A stretch of DNA of 64,000 nucleotides from Corallochytrium limacisporum (taxonomy: Eukaryota > Opisthokonta). The notes under the pieces were generated by a model. That model had not been told where the DNA came from, ran no database searches, and saw only the letters and a list, made by a program, of their open reading frames with translations. Made by a program: the position numbers and the translations under genes. Of the stretch, positions 1 through 13,385 are shown one piece after another; position 1 is the first letter of the stretch; the number at the start of each line of letters is the position of its first letter. Location: assembly GCA_002811645.1 (NCBI GenBank), contig PDIP01000036.1, forward strand, positions 247,506-311,505, written 5' to 3'.

Positions 1-3000
1 CCCCCCCTTCTCCTCCTCTCGCCTCGTCCTCCCTCTCTCTGGCACATGTATTATTCGGAGATAGTCAAAAGAAAATATCCTCCGCAACCACAAAGTGACC
101 TCAAAACCCAGTCTTTCGTTTGGACCGGGATAAGGCAGATTGACAATAGAGAAGCGAGCCACCACTCGCGGCGGTGCCTTCTGGGAATTGCAGCGGCTTT
201 TCATGTGCCACTACCATCCGAGTATGACTGCTGCCAGTTGCTCTTGTCCCCCAGTTCCATAGCCTCGCTGCTATGTGACACTCGTATATGACGTTCCACC
301 TGGGGCATAGAAGATTGTAATTGGAAGCCTGTATGGAAGTAATGAAGGAAATGGAAGCGAAGGTAGCAAAGTGGTTGTGCCAATCGAAACACACACACAC
401 AACAATTTGTTCGGGCAATAGGAGGTGGGCCCACAAGAGCCGGAGAGCCCCACCAACCCAAGTCCACCCGGTAGTTGGACGTAGGGCTGCCCAGAGTTCG
501 GTACTGGACGCGCTGCAATGCGCAGGTTGATGGCTGGCCAAAAGATGGCGTCACAGGGTCCGCCCTGGACAGTCTTGGGTGCTATGGTAGTGTGACAAGC
601 GAACTACGGACCGCAGCTACAGCCGAAGCTCTTGCAGTTCTTCTGAAGAATGCTATCGCAAAACTCCAACCGATGGGGGCTTCAAAACCGCCGTGTTTCT
701 CAGGGTTTCCTGCAACCTTTCTGCGAGTTTATGTTGTGTGGTCCTTGGGTCTTCCCATATTTCTGGATGTCTAGAAGTCATGTCCAAGCTTGAGAAGAAA
801 GTAGACTGGTAGGGATGTTGACTTCGTTGTGGGCTGGCGGGGTAACTATGAAGATGATTTGAGCATACCGGGCTTTGCTGTCCCGGTATGTGATGGTTCG
901 GAGGAAGGTATCGTTCATTGTATGGGATGCACAGCGATGGATCTCCTACAGTCCGGTCCGCACAGGATATACAATGGAATGGTACATAGACATAATAGGG
1001 TTCCATCGATCCAGGCAGTGAGACTTTGTTGTGCCTATCGGTGGTATGCGTTTCGTCGGACAGCCAGCCCGTAAGACTCCCTCGCACTTTGAAAGGACAT
1101 AAATGAGAGCGATGAATCGAAGATAAGGAGATGGCCTCCTCTTCAATGCGTAGTATTGTTCTGTAGTACAAGAACGCGCAACTGTCAACAGCCGCAACCC
1201 CAGAAGAAAGACACAGTGCCAATTCAATGGGGATTTCGGGCCTGGGCTTGGGCCGGCTCAAGCGACTGAGTGTTTGGTGGCCACTAATGTATGAATTTTG
1301 GACGTCGTAGTTGGGTTTGAGCTCCAATGTTCCTGACGATTGCAGAGCTCGGGTACATAGTTTCGGCGCACACATCGCAGATAAGAAGCAAAAGGGATGG
1401 GCAACAGAAAAACTGGTACCCCAACCAGGGCTTATTCCGATAGGGTTCTATCTTGGTCATCGTTCCCTGTGTTCCGTGCGCGGTGAGTTCCGGTACCTGT
1501 ATCAGGATCACTGCTTGTCCACAATGAATACGCCCTCACCCATGAATGGTGATTGGAGGGAAGAAGACAGTTCAACACAGACGTCCCAACAGTTCACCAC
1601 ACACTTCTTCGTCTATCAGTTGCTTGATCTTGTCCACTCCTTTTTCGGGCTGCGCTGTGTGTAAGTGGAGGCGTACAGAGAAAGTACGCGAGAAGAGCGG
1701 GAGGAATCGCTGAATGAAACATCCGATGAGGGCAAACCGCTCTGTTAACCCCCGTCGACCCCAAAAGCTTCTTACCCTGTGGCCATCATGTTATCATTTT
1801 TAACCAGTTAACTTAACCGTAAGTACTGAAACGTATGCGGGTTTCACCTTAAGGCCACGACCTTTAGCATGTACGCTGCATGTGCGCACCAATGTGCACG
1901 GATGCTCGGCCCACACCCTTACTACCGGTCAAGCACGTACCCGCCACAGCGGCACATCATCTCACGAGCCGGTTTGCTCGGCTGCAGGTCTCGTTTGCAT
2001 TTGAGTCAAAGTGACAGTCAAGTCGAAAGGGGATGCCGTGATCAAATCAAGCAGCGATATCGAATGTCAAGCGTTCCGGGCTGTGGCACCCATACCACCA
2101 GCAGCAAGAGAGTGTTTCAGATGGGGATTTCATATTGCGTAACAACCGGGTATGGATTTCAACCGTGCTGTGCGCCAGTAAGCAGCAGTCCACAGAATAC
2201 TCCCCGGCTGGCCGGTTGGGTTAGTGCGAGTCTTTTGCGAGTAGCTGCCTTTCCATACACAATATATGCGTACACAGTCTTGTGTTTAAAGAGATGTTGA
2301 CGTTAGATGACGTTTTTAATGGGGTCAGGAGTGCGTGTTCATAGTGAAGATCTAAGCCAGTGCAAATACAACCAACGGGGACTCTGCCTGGTGGTGGACC
2401 GTCCGACATGAGATGCGCGCAACGGGTCTCTCCTGCACCTCTACATCACGTTTTGCAATCAAAGTATGAAGAACTTGGTCTTCAAGACGGCAGTCCATGT
2501 TTTGGCGAGATGAGATCCTATGCCACTGTGGTTTGTGTGCGATAGCGCTCTAGTGGGCTGCTGATTAGCGAAACATGGAAACGAGAAAGCGGCTACGCCG
2601 TTTGGTACACGCGTGCTCCTTTCCTCTGTTTTCTAAGCTAGATCACTACTGTCGGGGTAGTGCATTTGTTTCGTTCATCGTTTGAAGGATAGACTTAGAA
2701 AAGTACGAGTAGAAGAGAGATCATGTGTCCCCCTTCGTATTGAAACGCCGCCCACCTGGGGCTTATTGAAATCATCAGATCCAGTCCATTGCTAATGTAC
2801 TCCGTTTTTTTACACAATTTTCTTCATGTCAGTTCGTATGGAGACACAGCGGTCTCAGCGGTCAGGCTTGGCCACGAGCCTTCCTCCAGCTAAGATGGTT
2901 TTTTTTTCATGCTATGTCTTGCCGCAAGAGGGAACGTTTGCCGCCGATACAATGCAACTTTGCATGTTTTCACTTTATTTAAGGTTGGGCTGGGTTTGTA

Positions 3001-6000
3001 GATCGAGAGGTGGGCATTCCTACTCACTGAGCTCCGTACCAAAAGGCCGGGGGGATTTAGCTGCATTCTTCGTAAGCTTTTTGCTAACACCACCGGTGCG
3101 ATTCGGGGCTGTCAGTTTTCTTGCGCTGTTTTGGAGAGTCTTCAGGGCCCGCTTCTTGGCTACAAGCAGTGCCACAAAGAAAAAACCTACCCTTTGGGGC
3201 CAAAATTCTGGTGCTCAGGATCATAGGTAGAAAATCTTCACTTCAGTCAGAGACCAATAACCACTTTGATTCCCCCGTTCCGTACTTCTTTCCTTCTTTT
3301 TGTTCCTTAGTCCCCCATGTTATACATCCCTTGTATGGATCATGTGTTTCCATAAGCTCTCTCGACACTTCGCGTGGCATTGGTTGTGTTTACCTAGCAC
3401 TTGCCCGATCTGTGGTTCCGCGCTGATGGTTTAGAGAATCCTTGCGTCCCCTTGATCTACTGTCCCAAGACCCTCGTGGACTTTGCGTGCCAATGGCAAG
3501 CGACAGTGACGCCTTCCGAAGCAAACGCAATAGGGACTGTATGGAGAACTGAATGGTTCGAATAAGAGTGTGCATGCGTGAGCAGACAAAACGTCCACTA
3601 ATTTCTACAATCGAGTATTCAGATAGCACCTTCTAATTCGTGCCGTTCAATGTCCCCATTGAGCACAAAAAGATCGAATACCCCAGCAAAAGAAGACGGA
3701 AGAAGAACGAAGGCACGGACCATGAGTGCAAATGGACTGTATACTTGAATTGCGTAGGGATGTGTATAATGATTCGCTTGTGCTAGTTGGAGTCCGAACA
3801 GGAGAAACTGCGGGTGACACTAATTGGCCTATATGGGGTCTGATGGACCAGCTAAGCAGAAACCCGGTGGCCGCAATATATGAAAACGTATGAAGACACG
3901 AGCCTAGTTCATTCCTCAGACTCTGGGGTCACACATCTCCTGGAGCATTCGACTTCTGTTTTTGGTCACTCTTCGTACAGATTACTGGTCTGGCACCATC
4001 TACTCACACCAAACCTTATAGTGTACGCTACCCCGGCTGGTGAAAAATCGTCTCGCAACCTCCCGAGACCATGTGCATGTCCACGCACATTCTCTCTTCT
4101 GCACTGACGTCCCTGTTATTATAATTACATGGGCGAAAGGATGTCCGCTGTCTGGTTACCATCCAAAACCAGTGGGTATGTGGGCTGGCAGAAAATTAAA
4201 ACGCGACATGCGCAGGGCTAAGGTATGCGGAGCAACCAAACGCCTGCTGCCCACAAACCGCCATGTAATGAATCGCTGTCGATTTAGTCTCCCATCTTTC
4301 ATGCAGGGACAGATGCGTGGTACTGTAACTCATTTGGCTGTGAACATGGAGGGCAATCTCTTCTGACACTCACTCCGTCGCATCCCTTTGTGAACCAAAG
4401 TCGGAGGGGTCCGATCGCTCTCTCCAATATCACGATATGTACGATTCCCGATGTAGATGAATGAGCATGAACCGGGCCCATAAATCATTCAACTTCCCTA
4501 CCACTCTCATCACGACAAGAAAAACGACATTTGACACAATCCCAGGGATTGCCTGTACATTCAGTGCTGCAACGACAGCCCCACATTTCTCCATGTTTTC
4601 ATTTTCTGTTCTATAGCGAGTACTATCTACCCCGGCCATCAGTCAGAGATGTGGGTCGGAACCAGCACAACGGAATCCCTGTACTACGAGTACATAAATT
4701 GCCATGTTGATCGCAATGTCTAAGGTGACGGGGACTCTTTTTCCAACGAACGGAGTTGAGAATCACAGAGTCTTCCTGGTCATTTCGGTGTCCACTCGCT
4801 TTCTTTTCGGAGTTGATGGGTACTTTGAGACCGACAGATCGACCCCAACGGCGAAACGGCGCACAGTATTTGGCCGGAGATGCAAGCGAAGGAGTTAAAA
4901 GCCTGATCTATACGATGCTCCATGGATCACAACCAACCATTGCGAGCATAAAATGTTTCCACCAATACGAAAGTGAATGGGTCTCATAACGGGAGGGGAG
5001 CAAGTTTGGAAAGAAAGGAACGGAATGCGCTGACTTTGGCAAAATCCTGCGAAGGCAAATGATGTGCTATGGGGAATCTACGTGCCTGCTTGCTATATCA
5101 AATCTATCTATACATGCCTTTGATATATATATGGTCCCTGGTGGGTCTCCTTCTTCGTCGATGGCAAACGGTAGCGGTGCTGTGGGTACGGTCAAAGAAG
5201 CGGCAGAAGTTATTCCAAACCTATTTTGGTTCGCATTGTCTGCGCAAGTAATTTAGACGTCCATACACATCAGCGCGCTGAAAAAGGACAGCCAACTGCT
5301 ATACAAACTGCTATCTTTTCTCTATCGTTTAGGATCTCCCTCATATCCTTCCGGTGTATTTATCGCACATGTTCATGAGACATGTTTGAATCCCCCGGGC
5401 GCGTCATCGCACGCCGGTTTTGTCGGCAACAAGCAGAAATGATGATTGTGTAAATGGGGTTGAACGCTATCGGACATATCCATTTGATGGCACATGCCAA
5501 TTCATGAAGCAGGGGAACTGCGCCGGTTCATTTACAATGAATTGGCAATGACAAGCCACCATCGGGCTATTCACACTGTCGCCTGTCGCTGTTGTTGCAC
5601 ACCCCGCACGCGACTGATCTGAGCTGTGTCAGTCTGAGTACCTAACCATTCTGCGCAGATTTTGGACCGCCACAATGCAACCCTTTGCTTCGCTTTGGTT
5701 CGTCGTTGTAGACAGGGGCCACACTCGCAACCCGTCCCGACTCTCTCATTCCGCTCTAATAAAACATTAAACGAGAGCATAATTGGGTACGTAGTCGACA
5801 AGGACCTTTGCAGTTGTGCCTGCTGAAATTTGTGTTGTGTAACTATTTCGGGAACCCATTAGCGATGTGAGTTGAACCTCTCTTAGTGTGGGCACAGGGA
5901 AGCCCTTGACGTTCATCCCCTGCAAGAATGCAGAACAGAAACAATGTGGTGTAGCAGTCGGGATTATCAATGAAACGGAAGCAAATCGAAAACACTCTGG

Positions 6001-8334
6001 CGGGGTACATTGCAAAAAATGATGCACTTGTTCTTGGGTTGCGCAGCAAGGCAATGCCTTCGACATTCCTCCGGGAGTGGTGAGAGATCTACCTAAGGGT
6101 CCCGTGGCACCAGGAACTCAGATCCAACCCTTTCGTTTTAACGAATCACTTTTTCCGGTTGTCTTTGCCTAACTCAAGAGAAATCAACAGAGAGCCATCA
6201 AAGGAATTGCTTAAGAGGTGTTTAGGGACTGGTCGCCCCCTCGGGTTCTCACAAGTACACATGGATCCCATGAGCAATCAGAGACTACATCAGCCACACG
6301 CAATGAGCTGTGTATATACTGTTCGAACAAATGAGCAAGGAGCGAATGAACGGTCCGAGAATTGACAATTGTCAAGTCCTTTTTTCCAATTTCTTTTCTA
6401 AGTCAGAAGCAAGGTGTGGTCGATCGTTCTTGTGGTAACAAAGAAGCAAGTTTTATGCACTCGTCATGTATTGGTGCTCACTGTCAATGGGGGATCTGAG
6501 GTGGTTTCTGATTGAACAATTAAGGATCGGCCACCAGCCCTCATATAGTTCTTTGCAACGAGAAACCCATATCGTTGAGTTGCAATGGTAGGATTGAGCT
6601 CCACTGCTCGAGTATGAGTTCAGCTACATGACTGGCCCCCGTGTCACCAGAAATGCGGTTGAAGAATTCGTCATTTGGGATCAAAGAACGACCTACCAGG
6701 ATACACACGCGAAACCAAAGCAGACAGATGTGTTGCGTATAGAATTTCTGAAACACAATTCGCATAGAGAGTTAAAAAGCTCCCGCTAAAAGAGATTCAA
6801 TAGACGTGTCGATGCTTTCCTTCCTTTTCAAGTACCCCATACATCTTTGTGTGTATATGTGTCATGTCACACTGAAAGGGGCCCCAGCTGAACTTAGGGA
6901 AGATTGCAAGCGGTGTTTGTAAACACAGTAGTTCAAGAAATGGGCGAGAAAGCCTGCTGCTTCCTCGCAGAACCGAATTCTTTGCCGGACCAAACAGTAT
7001 CGTGCATCTAACGTGGTGCCTACTGGTATACCATGATTACATTGTAAAATAATGGACATCGTTAGTACACTGCACTGAAAACGTTGCGGCTTCAACACGA
7101 TGATTTGGTTGAGCGGTATGATGCCATCGAGCGAGACGTTTGCTGCATCAAGTGGGTGCAAGACGTTGACAGAGTCGGTGACAAACAAAATCTCAAAGCA
7201 TTGGCGACAAAGTTGACCAGCGTGGAGAGGGCGAATCATTGAGCAGAGGCTGAACTTTGATGGTGTCGCCCAGTTTAAGGAGTAGGAGGTAGCGGCTTGC
7301 CACAAGGCTCAAAGGCTTTGGATTGCACTGCTTCTGCTCATTATTGCGCACATTTCAAATGCAATTTGAGAAGGAAACGCTCCGCGTCATGCAATTCTGG
7401 TCCTCCAAATCCTAGCAGCAAGGGGTTGGAAGCTACTGTATGCTGGCTGTGGCTGTATTGGCTCGGTCGGACTTCATGGATAGCAGTTTAGTCTGAAGCG
7501 GAGGCAGACTATCTCCGGCTGTGTGCCAGTTCTGTCTCATTCTCTCTGCTTTTTTGGTGTTACCGACATATTATATGAAGTGCGTTGGATGCAACAGGCG
7601 AGATGGTAACATGGTTGTGGCAAATGAGAGACCATTCTGCGGTGACCCTTTCACCGTAGAGGGTGGCTTGTGTGGAACATGTCACCGGAGGCAGGGACAG
7701 TGGTGAGTAAGGGAGAAATATTTCTTTTATCTCCTTGCCCGTCACCCCCGCCTTTTCCGGTCAATCCAGCTCTCCCCCCTCCCACCCATTCTCAGGTTTT
7801 ACGTAAATCGTGTCAGAAATAGGAAGAATGGAGGGAGTGAGATAACGCAGCCTAGGCGAGGCATCGTTCCGCAGCAAGTGGTCGGCTTAGATGCGGGCTG
7901 CTTTGTTCTCCTTTGACTTGAAGAGATCGTAACATCTATCAAAACTCAGTACAGGACTCCAAGATACGAGTTAAATTTTTCTTTTTTGGTTTCTGAATCA
8001 GTTAGGACGGTGTTCATTTCTGAGCTCTCCACATGTTTCTAACTCGCTTGCATCTACGTGGTGCGCTGAGCTGTTCAGCTACCCATGTCATTTTCGGTAG
8101 AGATGGGCTCAACGACAACAACCCCCAGCCCCGTACCAAATTCTTATCAGTAACAAGAACACCTGCCAACAGATACTGCGTCGGCCGTGCGACAAAATAC
8201 GCGCCCAGACGTTGTCACTTCAGTGTGATTGTGAATGTGTTTGTCTCTTGGCAGAGCGCCGCAGGCTTTCTCTGTTGACAAGTGAATGACTTCGCTCCGC
8301 CCTACTCTACTGCTCTCATGACCACCGCAAACTA

Positions 8335-8386
8335 GCGCCTACTGAGAAATCCGGTAGGTTGCGCCTACTGGGAATATTGTAGGTGG
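8335..8386. repeat. Tandem pair of 26-nt hairpin units
   Basis: Two adjacent units (8335-8360 and 8361-8386) both begin GCGCCTACTG and each contains CCTAC followed about ten bases later by GTAGG, so each can fold into a five-base-pair hairpin. The copies differ in the loop. No neighbouring gene is visible. Confidence 0.6.
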
Positions 8387-10514
8387 TTAAAAAAAAGTGA
8401 TCTGTCTTCTCTCTTTTGTCTTCTCATTATTTACCAAGCACTCCGTTTGTTTGCGGTCAGGTGATGAGCCCAGGGAATAGAAGAAAAAATCCGAAAGGGA
8501 ACGGCTGCTGGGTGTATGGGCTGACACTAACCCTCCCTTGGGGGATGGGCCCTGCCCTGAGCTCTGACCCGCCAGGGAACCGACGACGTTTATTCTCGCA
8601 AAGTACATCTGCTGTGTGCCATGTAGTGAGAAGAAAAAGCACTCACCACTTCTTCCGCATAAAAAACTGTGGGCAGTTGCACTGAAGAAATTATCATTGA
8701 CCATAACGTTCCGTACTCTTTCCTTTTAGTCTCTCTTCTGTAGAATCTCAATACGACGCCTGCGTATTCCACTCGTCAATTAGTACTTTCCCTTTTGACC
8801 CATAGCTCTTTCCGTGCATTCATTCATTCATACACTTTGTGGCTCTTAGAAATTCTTCACAGTTGCCTTTTCTTTGCTCGGCGATGACGATCGCACTTCA
8901 CAAAGTTCTTCCGTTTCCAACTCAATAGCAATATAATGAATTCATGGAAAAGCGTAACATGGAAGCTGTGCTCATCCCTTCATCCCTTTGCTTGCACAAG
9001 TAGGGAATAACAACAAGAGCAAGATTGCACTGCTTACTCTGTTCCTCTGCCTGTCCGCAACACGAGTCAGTAGGGGGGGGGAGGAGAATGAAGAATGGAA
9101 CCCAGGATATCGCCTGCGTGTGGTAAACAGTGTCGTAGCGGTAGATTTCGAAAGGTAGAACGAGCGATTTGTCCATTGCACTCTCCGCTGTTGTTTCCTT
9201 TCGGTTCCATCGATCTTCCTCACTGTGTAGATGGAACTCTCGGACGAGTGCCAAACATATCGGTCAGCCGTAAACGTTCGAAAATACTATATCTCACTAC
9301 TATGGAACTAGTATGAGTTACGCAGGACTGCGGCCAATTTTTCCATCCCGTCTCTTGCTCAGATGTTCCTTCCGTTCTTTGATTGCGTGCCTTGTTCGTC
9401 TCAAGTCAGAAGCAAGAGGCTCGACTTTGTAAGATAAGAATTTAGTGTAGAAACCTGACACGTATGAATAGGTGTTTCCAAAACTGTATGCGTTAAATAT
9501 GGAAAGTCGTATAATAATATCAAGGTACACGTGTGAACTACTAGAGTCCAGCGTCCGACTCAGAGGGTCTATTTCTCTCCCATTTGGTCTCATATAGATT
9601 TTCTTATCGATGCCAATTTAGCCTCCACACGCACAGTGCTGGTTTTTGCTAGACTGGTGCGTCGTTGCCCACATTGAAAATATACTTCATGCTGTCTGTG
9701 AAAGTAAGATGGAAAGGGGTTCTCATTTTTTTGTGATTTCGGACTTGAGTGTCTCGTGGTGGCAGCATTGTTTTCTTTGCTGAGAGCTGCATACCCCTCT
9801 TTCTACTACCTTTGGTTCAGTTCGTATAAGTCGAGTCTTGCACACACATATGTCCTGTGATACGTATTTCTACGAAATCTGCTATGAAATGTCTCTTTCT
9901 CTATTTTAAGAATAACTTCACTTCCTCAGGCGAATATCGTCCCAGGTCTAGGTAGGTCCACTGGTCTGTGCAATTATCTGCTGAGGACTGCGTAAGGAAA
10001 ATGTGTGTGCTTTAGACGATTTCATTGTGAATTGTAGTACGCAAGGGACTACTGTCCATCCAACTGCCTTCGCGCCTGCGACTTTGCGTTCAGAGCTCTC
10101 TGATGACTCTTTTGCACCCGGGAGACCTCCCTCCTCCTCCTCTCCCGCACCACTTCACTGCTGCCAGAGAAACTACACTTCAACAGGCCTCAGTAGAATA
10201 GGGGGAGTTTGTCTACCTTGGATCTCAGTTCGACTTCGTGGCCCGAATGTCAACTCATCCAGACCTGGGTACCCCCAGCATTTTCGGGGGATGGAATCAA
10301 TTGATAAACAATGTTCATTTTTCCAGTCAATTTGAAGCAAGTATATTCTATATAGCGAAAGGGTAAACCCCCCTGACAACACACTGCTCTTATGTCGAGG
10401 AAACCAAAGCTTGGTTCAGTAAAATCAATCCTGTAACCGCAATTTAAAAAAGCCTGTCTCCCCCCTCCCCCCTCTCCCAGGGGGGGCCTTCTTTGAAACT
10501 CAAACTTCCATTCT

Positions 10515-10526
10515 CCCCCCCCCCCC
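10515..10526. repeat. Homopolymer C12 tract
   Basis: An uninterrupted run of twelve C, preceded by other C- and G-rich blocks from about 10460. It is one of at least ten such runs of nine or more C or G in the non-coding parts of the window. Confidence 0.9.
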
Positions 10527-12116
10527 ACGGTACCCCGGCCATTACTTCATCTCAGCTACAGGGAGTAATTCAATCCAAAAAATCTTCAAGGTCCACAATC
10601 CCCGACCGCCCGCTTAAGTGCTTAGATAGTAAAAGCCAAGAAATTCACGCAAACCGGGCCGGGTTGTTCAGTTCTGGCGGAAAGCTGGCCGGATTTGCTA
10701 TGGAGAACTCCCCAAGGTGCGCCCCTCTGGTTCCTTGGGTTCCGCACTTCTGTAGTATGCGATTTTCGCTGGTCTGCATGGATCAGATAGATTGCTAGCG
10801 GCGGGATTTTCTAATGAACCTTTTGCAAATATTTTGTTTGTGACTGACTCATCTGCGAGGGCTTACCACTGTCCACCTTTCTGTTCGTCTGTGTTCACCC
10901 GTTATTTCCTTTCTCTCTATATCTTACCCGACACAGGGCGGCTCAAGTGTGAAAGATCGGGTCTTCGGGGGCCTGTCCCTTGAAGCTCGTTCGCGAATGT
11001 TTGAAATCCCTATTACCATTCATCTTCGATAATGACCACCATTGCAAGCAAGGAGAGAACAAATATGACACATTCCAAAACGACCCCGTTTGATGGGGGC
11101 GACCAAAAGAGAGCGAGGGTACGTCACGGCACAGTATCCACTCGCAGAAACACTCACGCACAGAGACAGTGCTGCAGATAAGATAGGGGAACAAAGGACA
11201 GGCAGCAGAAATCTGGCCGAGAGGAGCAGAGACATGACAGAGAAAGGGGGGAAAAGGACACACTTCCCCCTTCGTTTCCCAAGTGTTTCTAAATTTAACA
11301 AAGAAGTTAGAAATTGGAAGGAAACCATAGGTGGGCAAGAAGGAAAAGGTTAGGCCCACAACAAGAAAGTCCAATACTATTGTGATGGGAAGCTTTGGCC
11401 ATCAGAATCCGAGGTCCAGAACTTTTTGCTGCACTCCGGCAGCAAAAGTGCAAAAAGGAGACAGAGTCGACGACACAGAGAGGTTGCGCTAGTTGATTTC
11501 CTCTTTGACACTGCCCGCACAGAGGAGAAAAAGGGGTAGGAGGACTGGAATACCGAATAACACCGGGAGGAATCTGTCCCTTTTCCCCCTTAGCTGCCAA
11601 TCTCGCTTCGACCCTTCGGCCCCGGAGTACCACAAATACACTCGGGGAAGCAAAGGGAAGAAGACACAGAGGAAGTGATAGTGGAGGAGAAAGGGGGAGG
11701 AAATGGGGAGGAACAGAGGGTCTCGCTGGGGGTCTCTTCGGGAAACCCTCCGTTTCAAATGTCTTTGAAGGGTTGGCGTCGTCCGAATGCTGCACAAATT
11801 GCAATCAAAAATGTCATCTGCACAGACATTTGACCTTCCGCGTATCACATAACCTACTCTGCCGACGTTGATATGGTATTTGAATCTAGTTACAGTTCGA
11901 TATTGATAAAGGATTGGTTGTTATATTCAAACGCGTTCCAAGCAATGACAGTAAGATTAGACAACCGAGAGTGAAAAGAAATAAACCAGCTGGTACATAG
12001 AGATTAAGAGGGAAACCAATTGGAAAGGGAAAGAAGAAAGACGGTCCAGTGCGTGACTGAAACATTCAAAAGAAAAGTAACTCCCAAGAACCACGAATAC
12101 GAAGATTCAGAAAGTA

Positions 12117-13385
12117 ATGCGCAGTGAGCAGGTCAGCTCATTGGGCACAACTTGGCCCAACGGTATTGTCGGATATGCAAGGAATGATAACGCGGAAGTC
12201 CCCAGGATGAAGAACACAAATGCAAGCGTTGTCCCTGACAGTGACGACCAGATGGTTCAGTCAGGGGACTCTGCGTGCGAGAGCCCGGTCTCTGAAGCCC
12301 AGGCCCCAATCAAGCTTCCGGTATACAACCTCAATGAAATGGACATTGGGCAGTCAACTGCCCGGTCATCACCAAGCGCCTCCTCCCTAGAAGAGGAGTC
12401 TATTATTGACACTCCAGTTATTGAAACTACACACTGCGCTCGCTACATTGACTCCAATGGTGAGAAGTACGTCAACCAGTACAGAATTTTGGGAACCATT
12501 TCTATTGGTACCCATGGAACAGTCAAGCTGTGCCAAGACCACACAGGGCAGCTCTATGCCCTCAAGGCCCTGGTACGGCCACAAAGGCGCCGTGGCTCCA
12601 TGCTTACGCGAGCACGGCGGACAGACGAGGACATTCTCATGGAAATTGCCATCATGAAGCGTCTCTTCCACGAACACATTGTGTGCTTACACGAAGTCAT
12701 TGACGACCCGGAAGAACGAAAGATTTACATGATCCTCGACTTCCTCTCTCAAGGTCATATCTGCTACGAAGCTGAGGATGGCAGCCCTGTGCTTTCTGAA
12801 CAGGAGGCAAAGAACTACTTTGTTCAGCTCATCCACGGCTTGCTATATGTCCACTCTCAAGGTGTTCTCCATCGCGACATCAAGCCAGAGAACCTTGTGA
12901 TTGATGACCATGGCTTCCTTAAAATTTGTGACTTCAGCGTATCACAAATCATGGACGACAATGGGTATGTACCCAAGACTACAGTCGGAACTCCTGCCTT
13001 CTATGCCCCGGAGACGTGCCACTACGACGAGGAGCTGAAACCTCTGACCGCCGCAGTGGATGTATGGGCAGCAGGCATCACTCTGTACTGCTTCCTCATG
13101 GGCAAGACGCCATTCTCGGCACCAACCGAAGCGGCTCTCTACCAGGCCATCCAAGAACAGACTATCGAGTATCCCCGACGGATCTCCAGCACTGCTCGCG
13201 ACCTTCTGAGCGCAATGCTTGAGCGCGACCCCGAGAAGCGCATGACCATCGAGGAGATTATTGACCATCCGTGGTGTCAGGGAGCTGACTATCTGGAACC
13301 TGTGAACTATCAGGCACCCGGTACCATTCTCCGTGAGGAGTCCATCCTCAGCGTTCCTGATGACGAGTCTGGCATGTCTGTCTAA
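12117..13385 (+). CDS. CAMKK: CaMKK-like serine/threonine kinase
   Basis: 422 aa, one exon. Residues 1-120 are a Ser/acid-rich tail without a recognised domain; the kinase domain spans about 122-387. K150 (ALK), E176 of helix C and HRDIKPEN (252-259) are intact. A basic insertion (VRPQRRRG... to about 169) sits between the ATP lysine and helix C, where CaMKKs carry their RP insert. The activation segment KTTVGTPAFYAPE and the motif VDVWAAGITLYCF are CaMKK-like. Family members phosphorylate the activation loops of AMPK/SnRK1, CaMKI and CaMKIV. Oddities: the DFG motif reads DFS (272-274) and the first glycine of the Gly loop is Ser (SIGTHGTV). From memory plant GRIK kinases also carry DFS, so this need not mean inactivity. 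No clear calmodulin-binding helix follows the kinase domain. The ATG at 12117 is the first in frame; M31 has a better Kozak context. LKB1/Elm1-type assignment is the alternative. Confidence 0.88.
   Translation: MRSEQVSSLGTTWPNGIVGYARNDNAEVPRMKNTNASVVPDSDDQMVQSGDSACESPVSEAQAPIKLPVYNLNEMDIGQSTARSSPSASSLEEESIIDTPVIETTHCARYIDSNGEKYVNQYRILGTISIGTHGTVKLCQDHTGQLYALKALVRPQRRRGSMLTRARRTDEDILMEIAIMKRLFHEHIVCLHEVIDDPEERKIYMILDFLSQGHICYEAEDGSPVLSEQEAKNYFVQLIHGLLYVHSQGVLHRDIKPENLVIDDHGFLKICDFSVSQIMDDNGYVPKTTVGTPAFYAPETCHYDEELKPLTAAVDVWAAGITLYCFLMGKTPFSAPTEAALYQAIQEQTIEYPRRISSTARDLLSAMLERDPEKRMTIEEIIDHPWCQGADYLEPVNYQAPGTILREESILSVPDDESGMSV

Larger units (their letters stand above)
1..12116. other. 12-kb stretch without a recognisable gene
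   Basis: Read on both strands, this stretch holds only short open frames with no recognisable domain and no plausible chain of exons using the GTAAGT/CTAAC/CAG signals seen elsewhere in the window. I found no tRNA-like T-arm with matching stems. Visible structure is limited to a tandem pair of small hairpins (8335-8386), homopolymer C/G runs (for example 10515-10526) and purine-rich DNA around 11.1-11.8 kb. It could hold decayed mobile elements or long non-coding transcripts, but nothing in the sequence proves either. Confidence 0.6.

Noticed and set aside
653-1375. 240-codon minus-strand frame with a faintly Tc1/mariner-like segment (DPRTTQHKLAERLQ)
   Set aside because: It starts with GTG, has no catalytic DDE block, and no terminal inverted repeats were found; the resemblance is too short to call a transposase.
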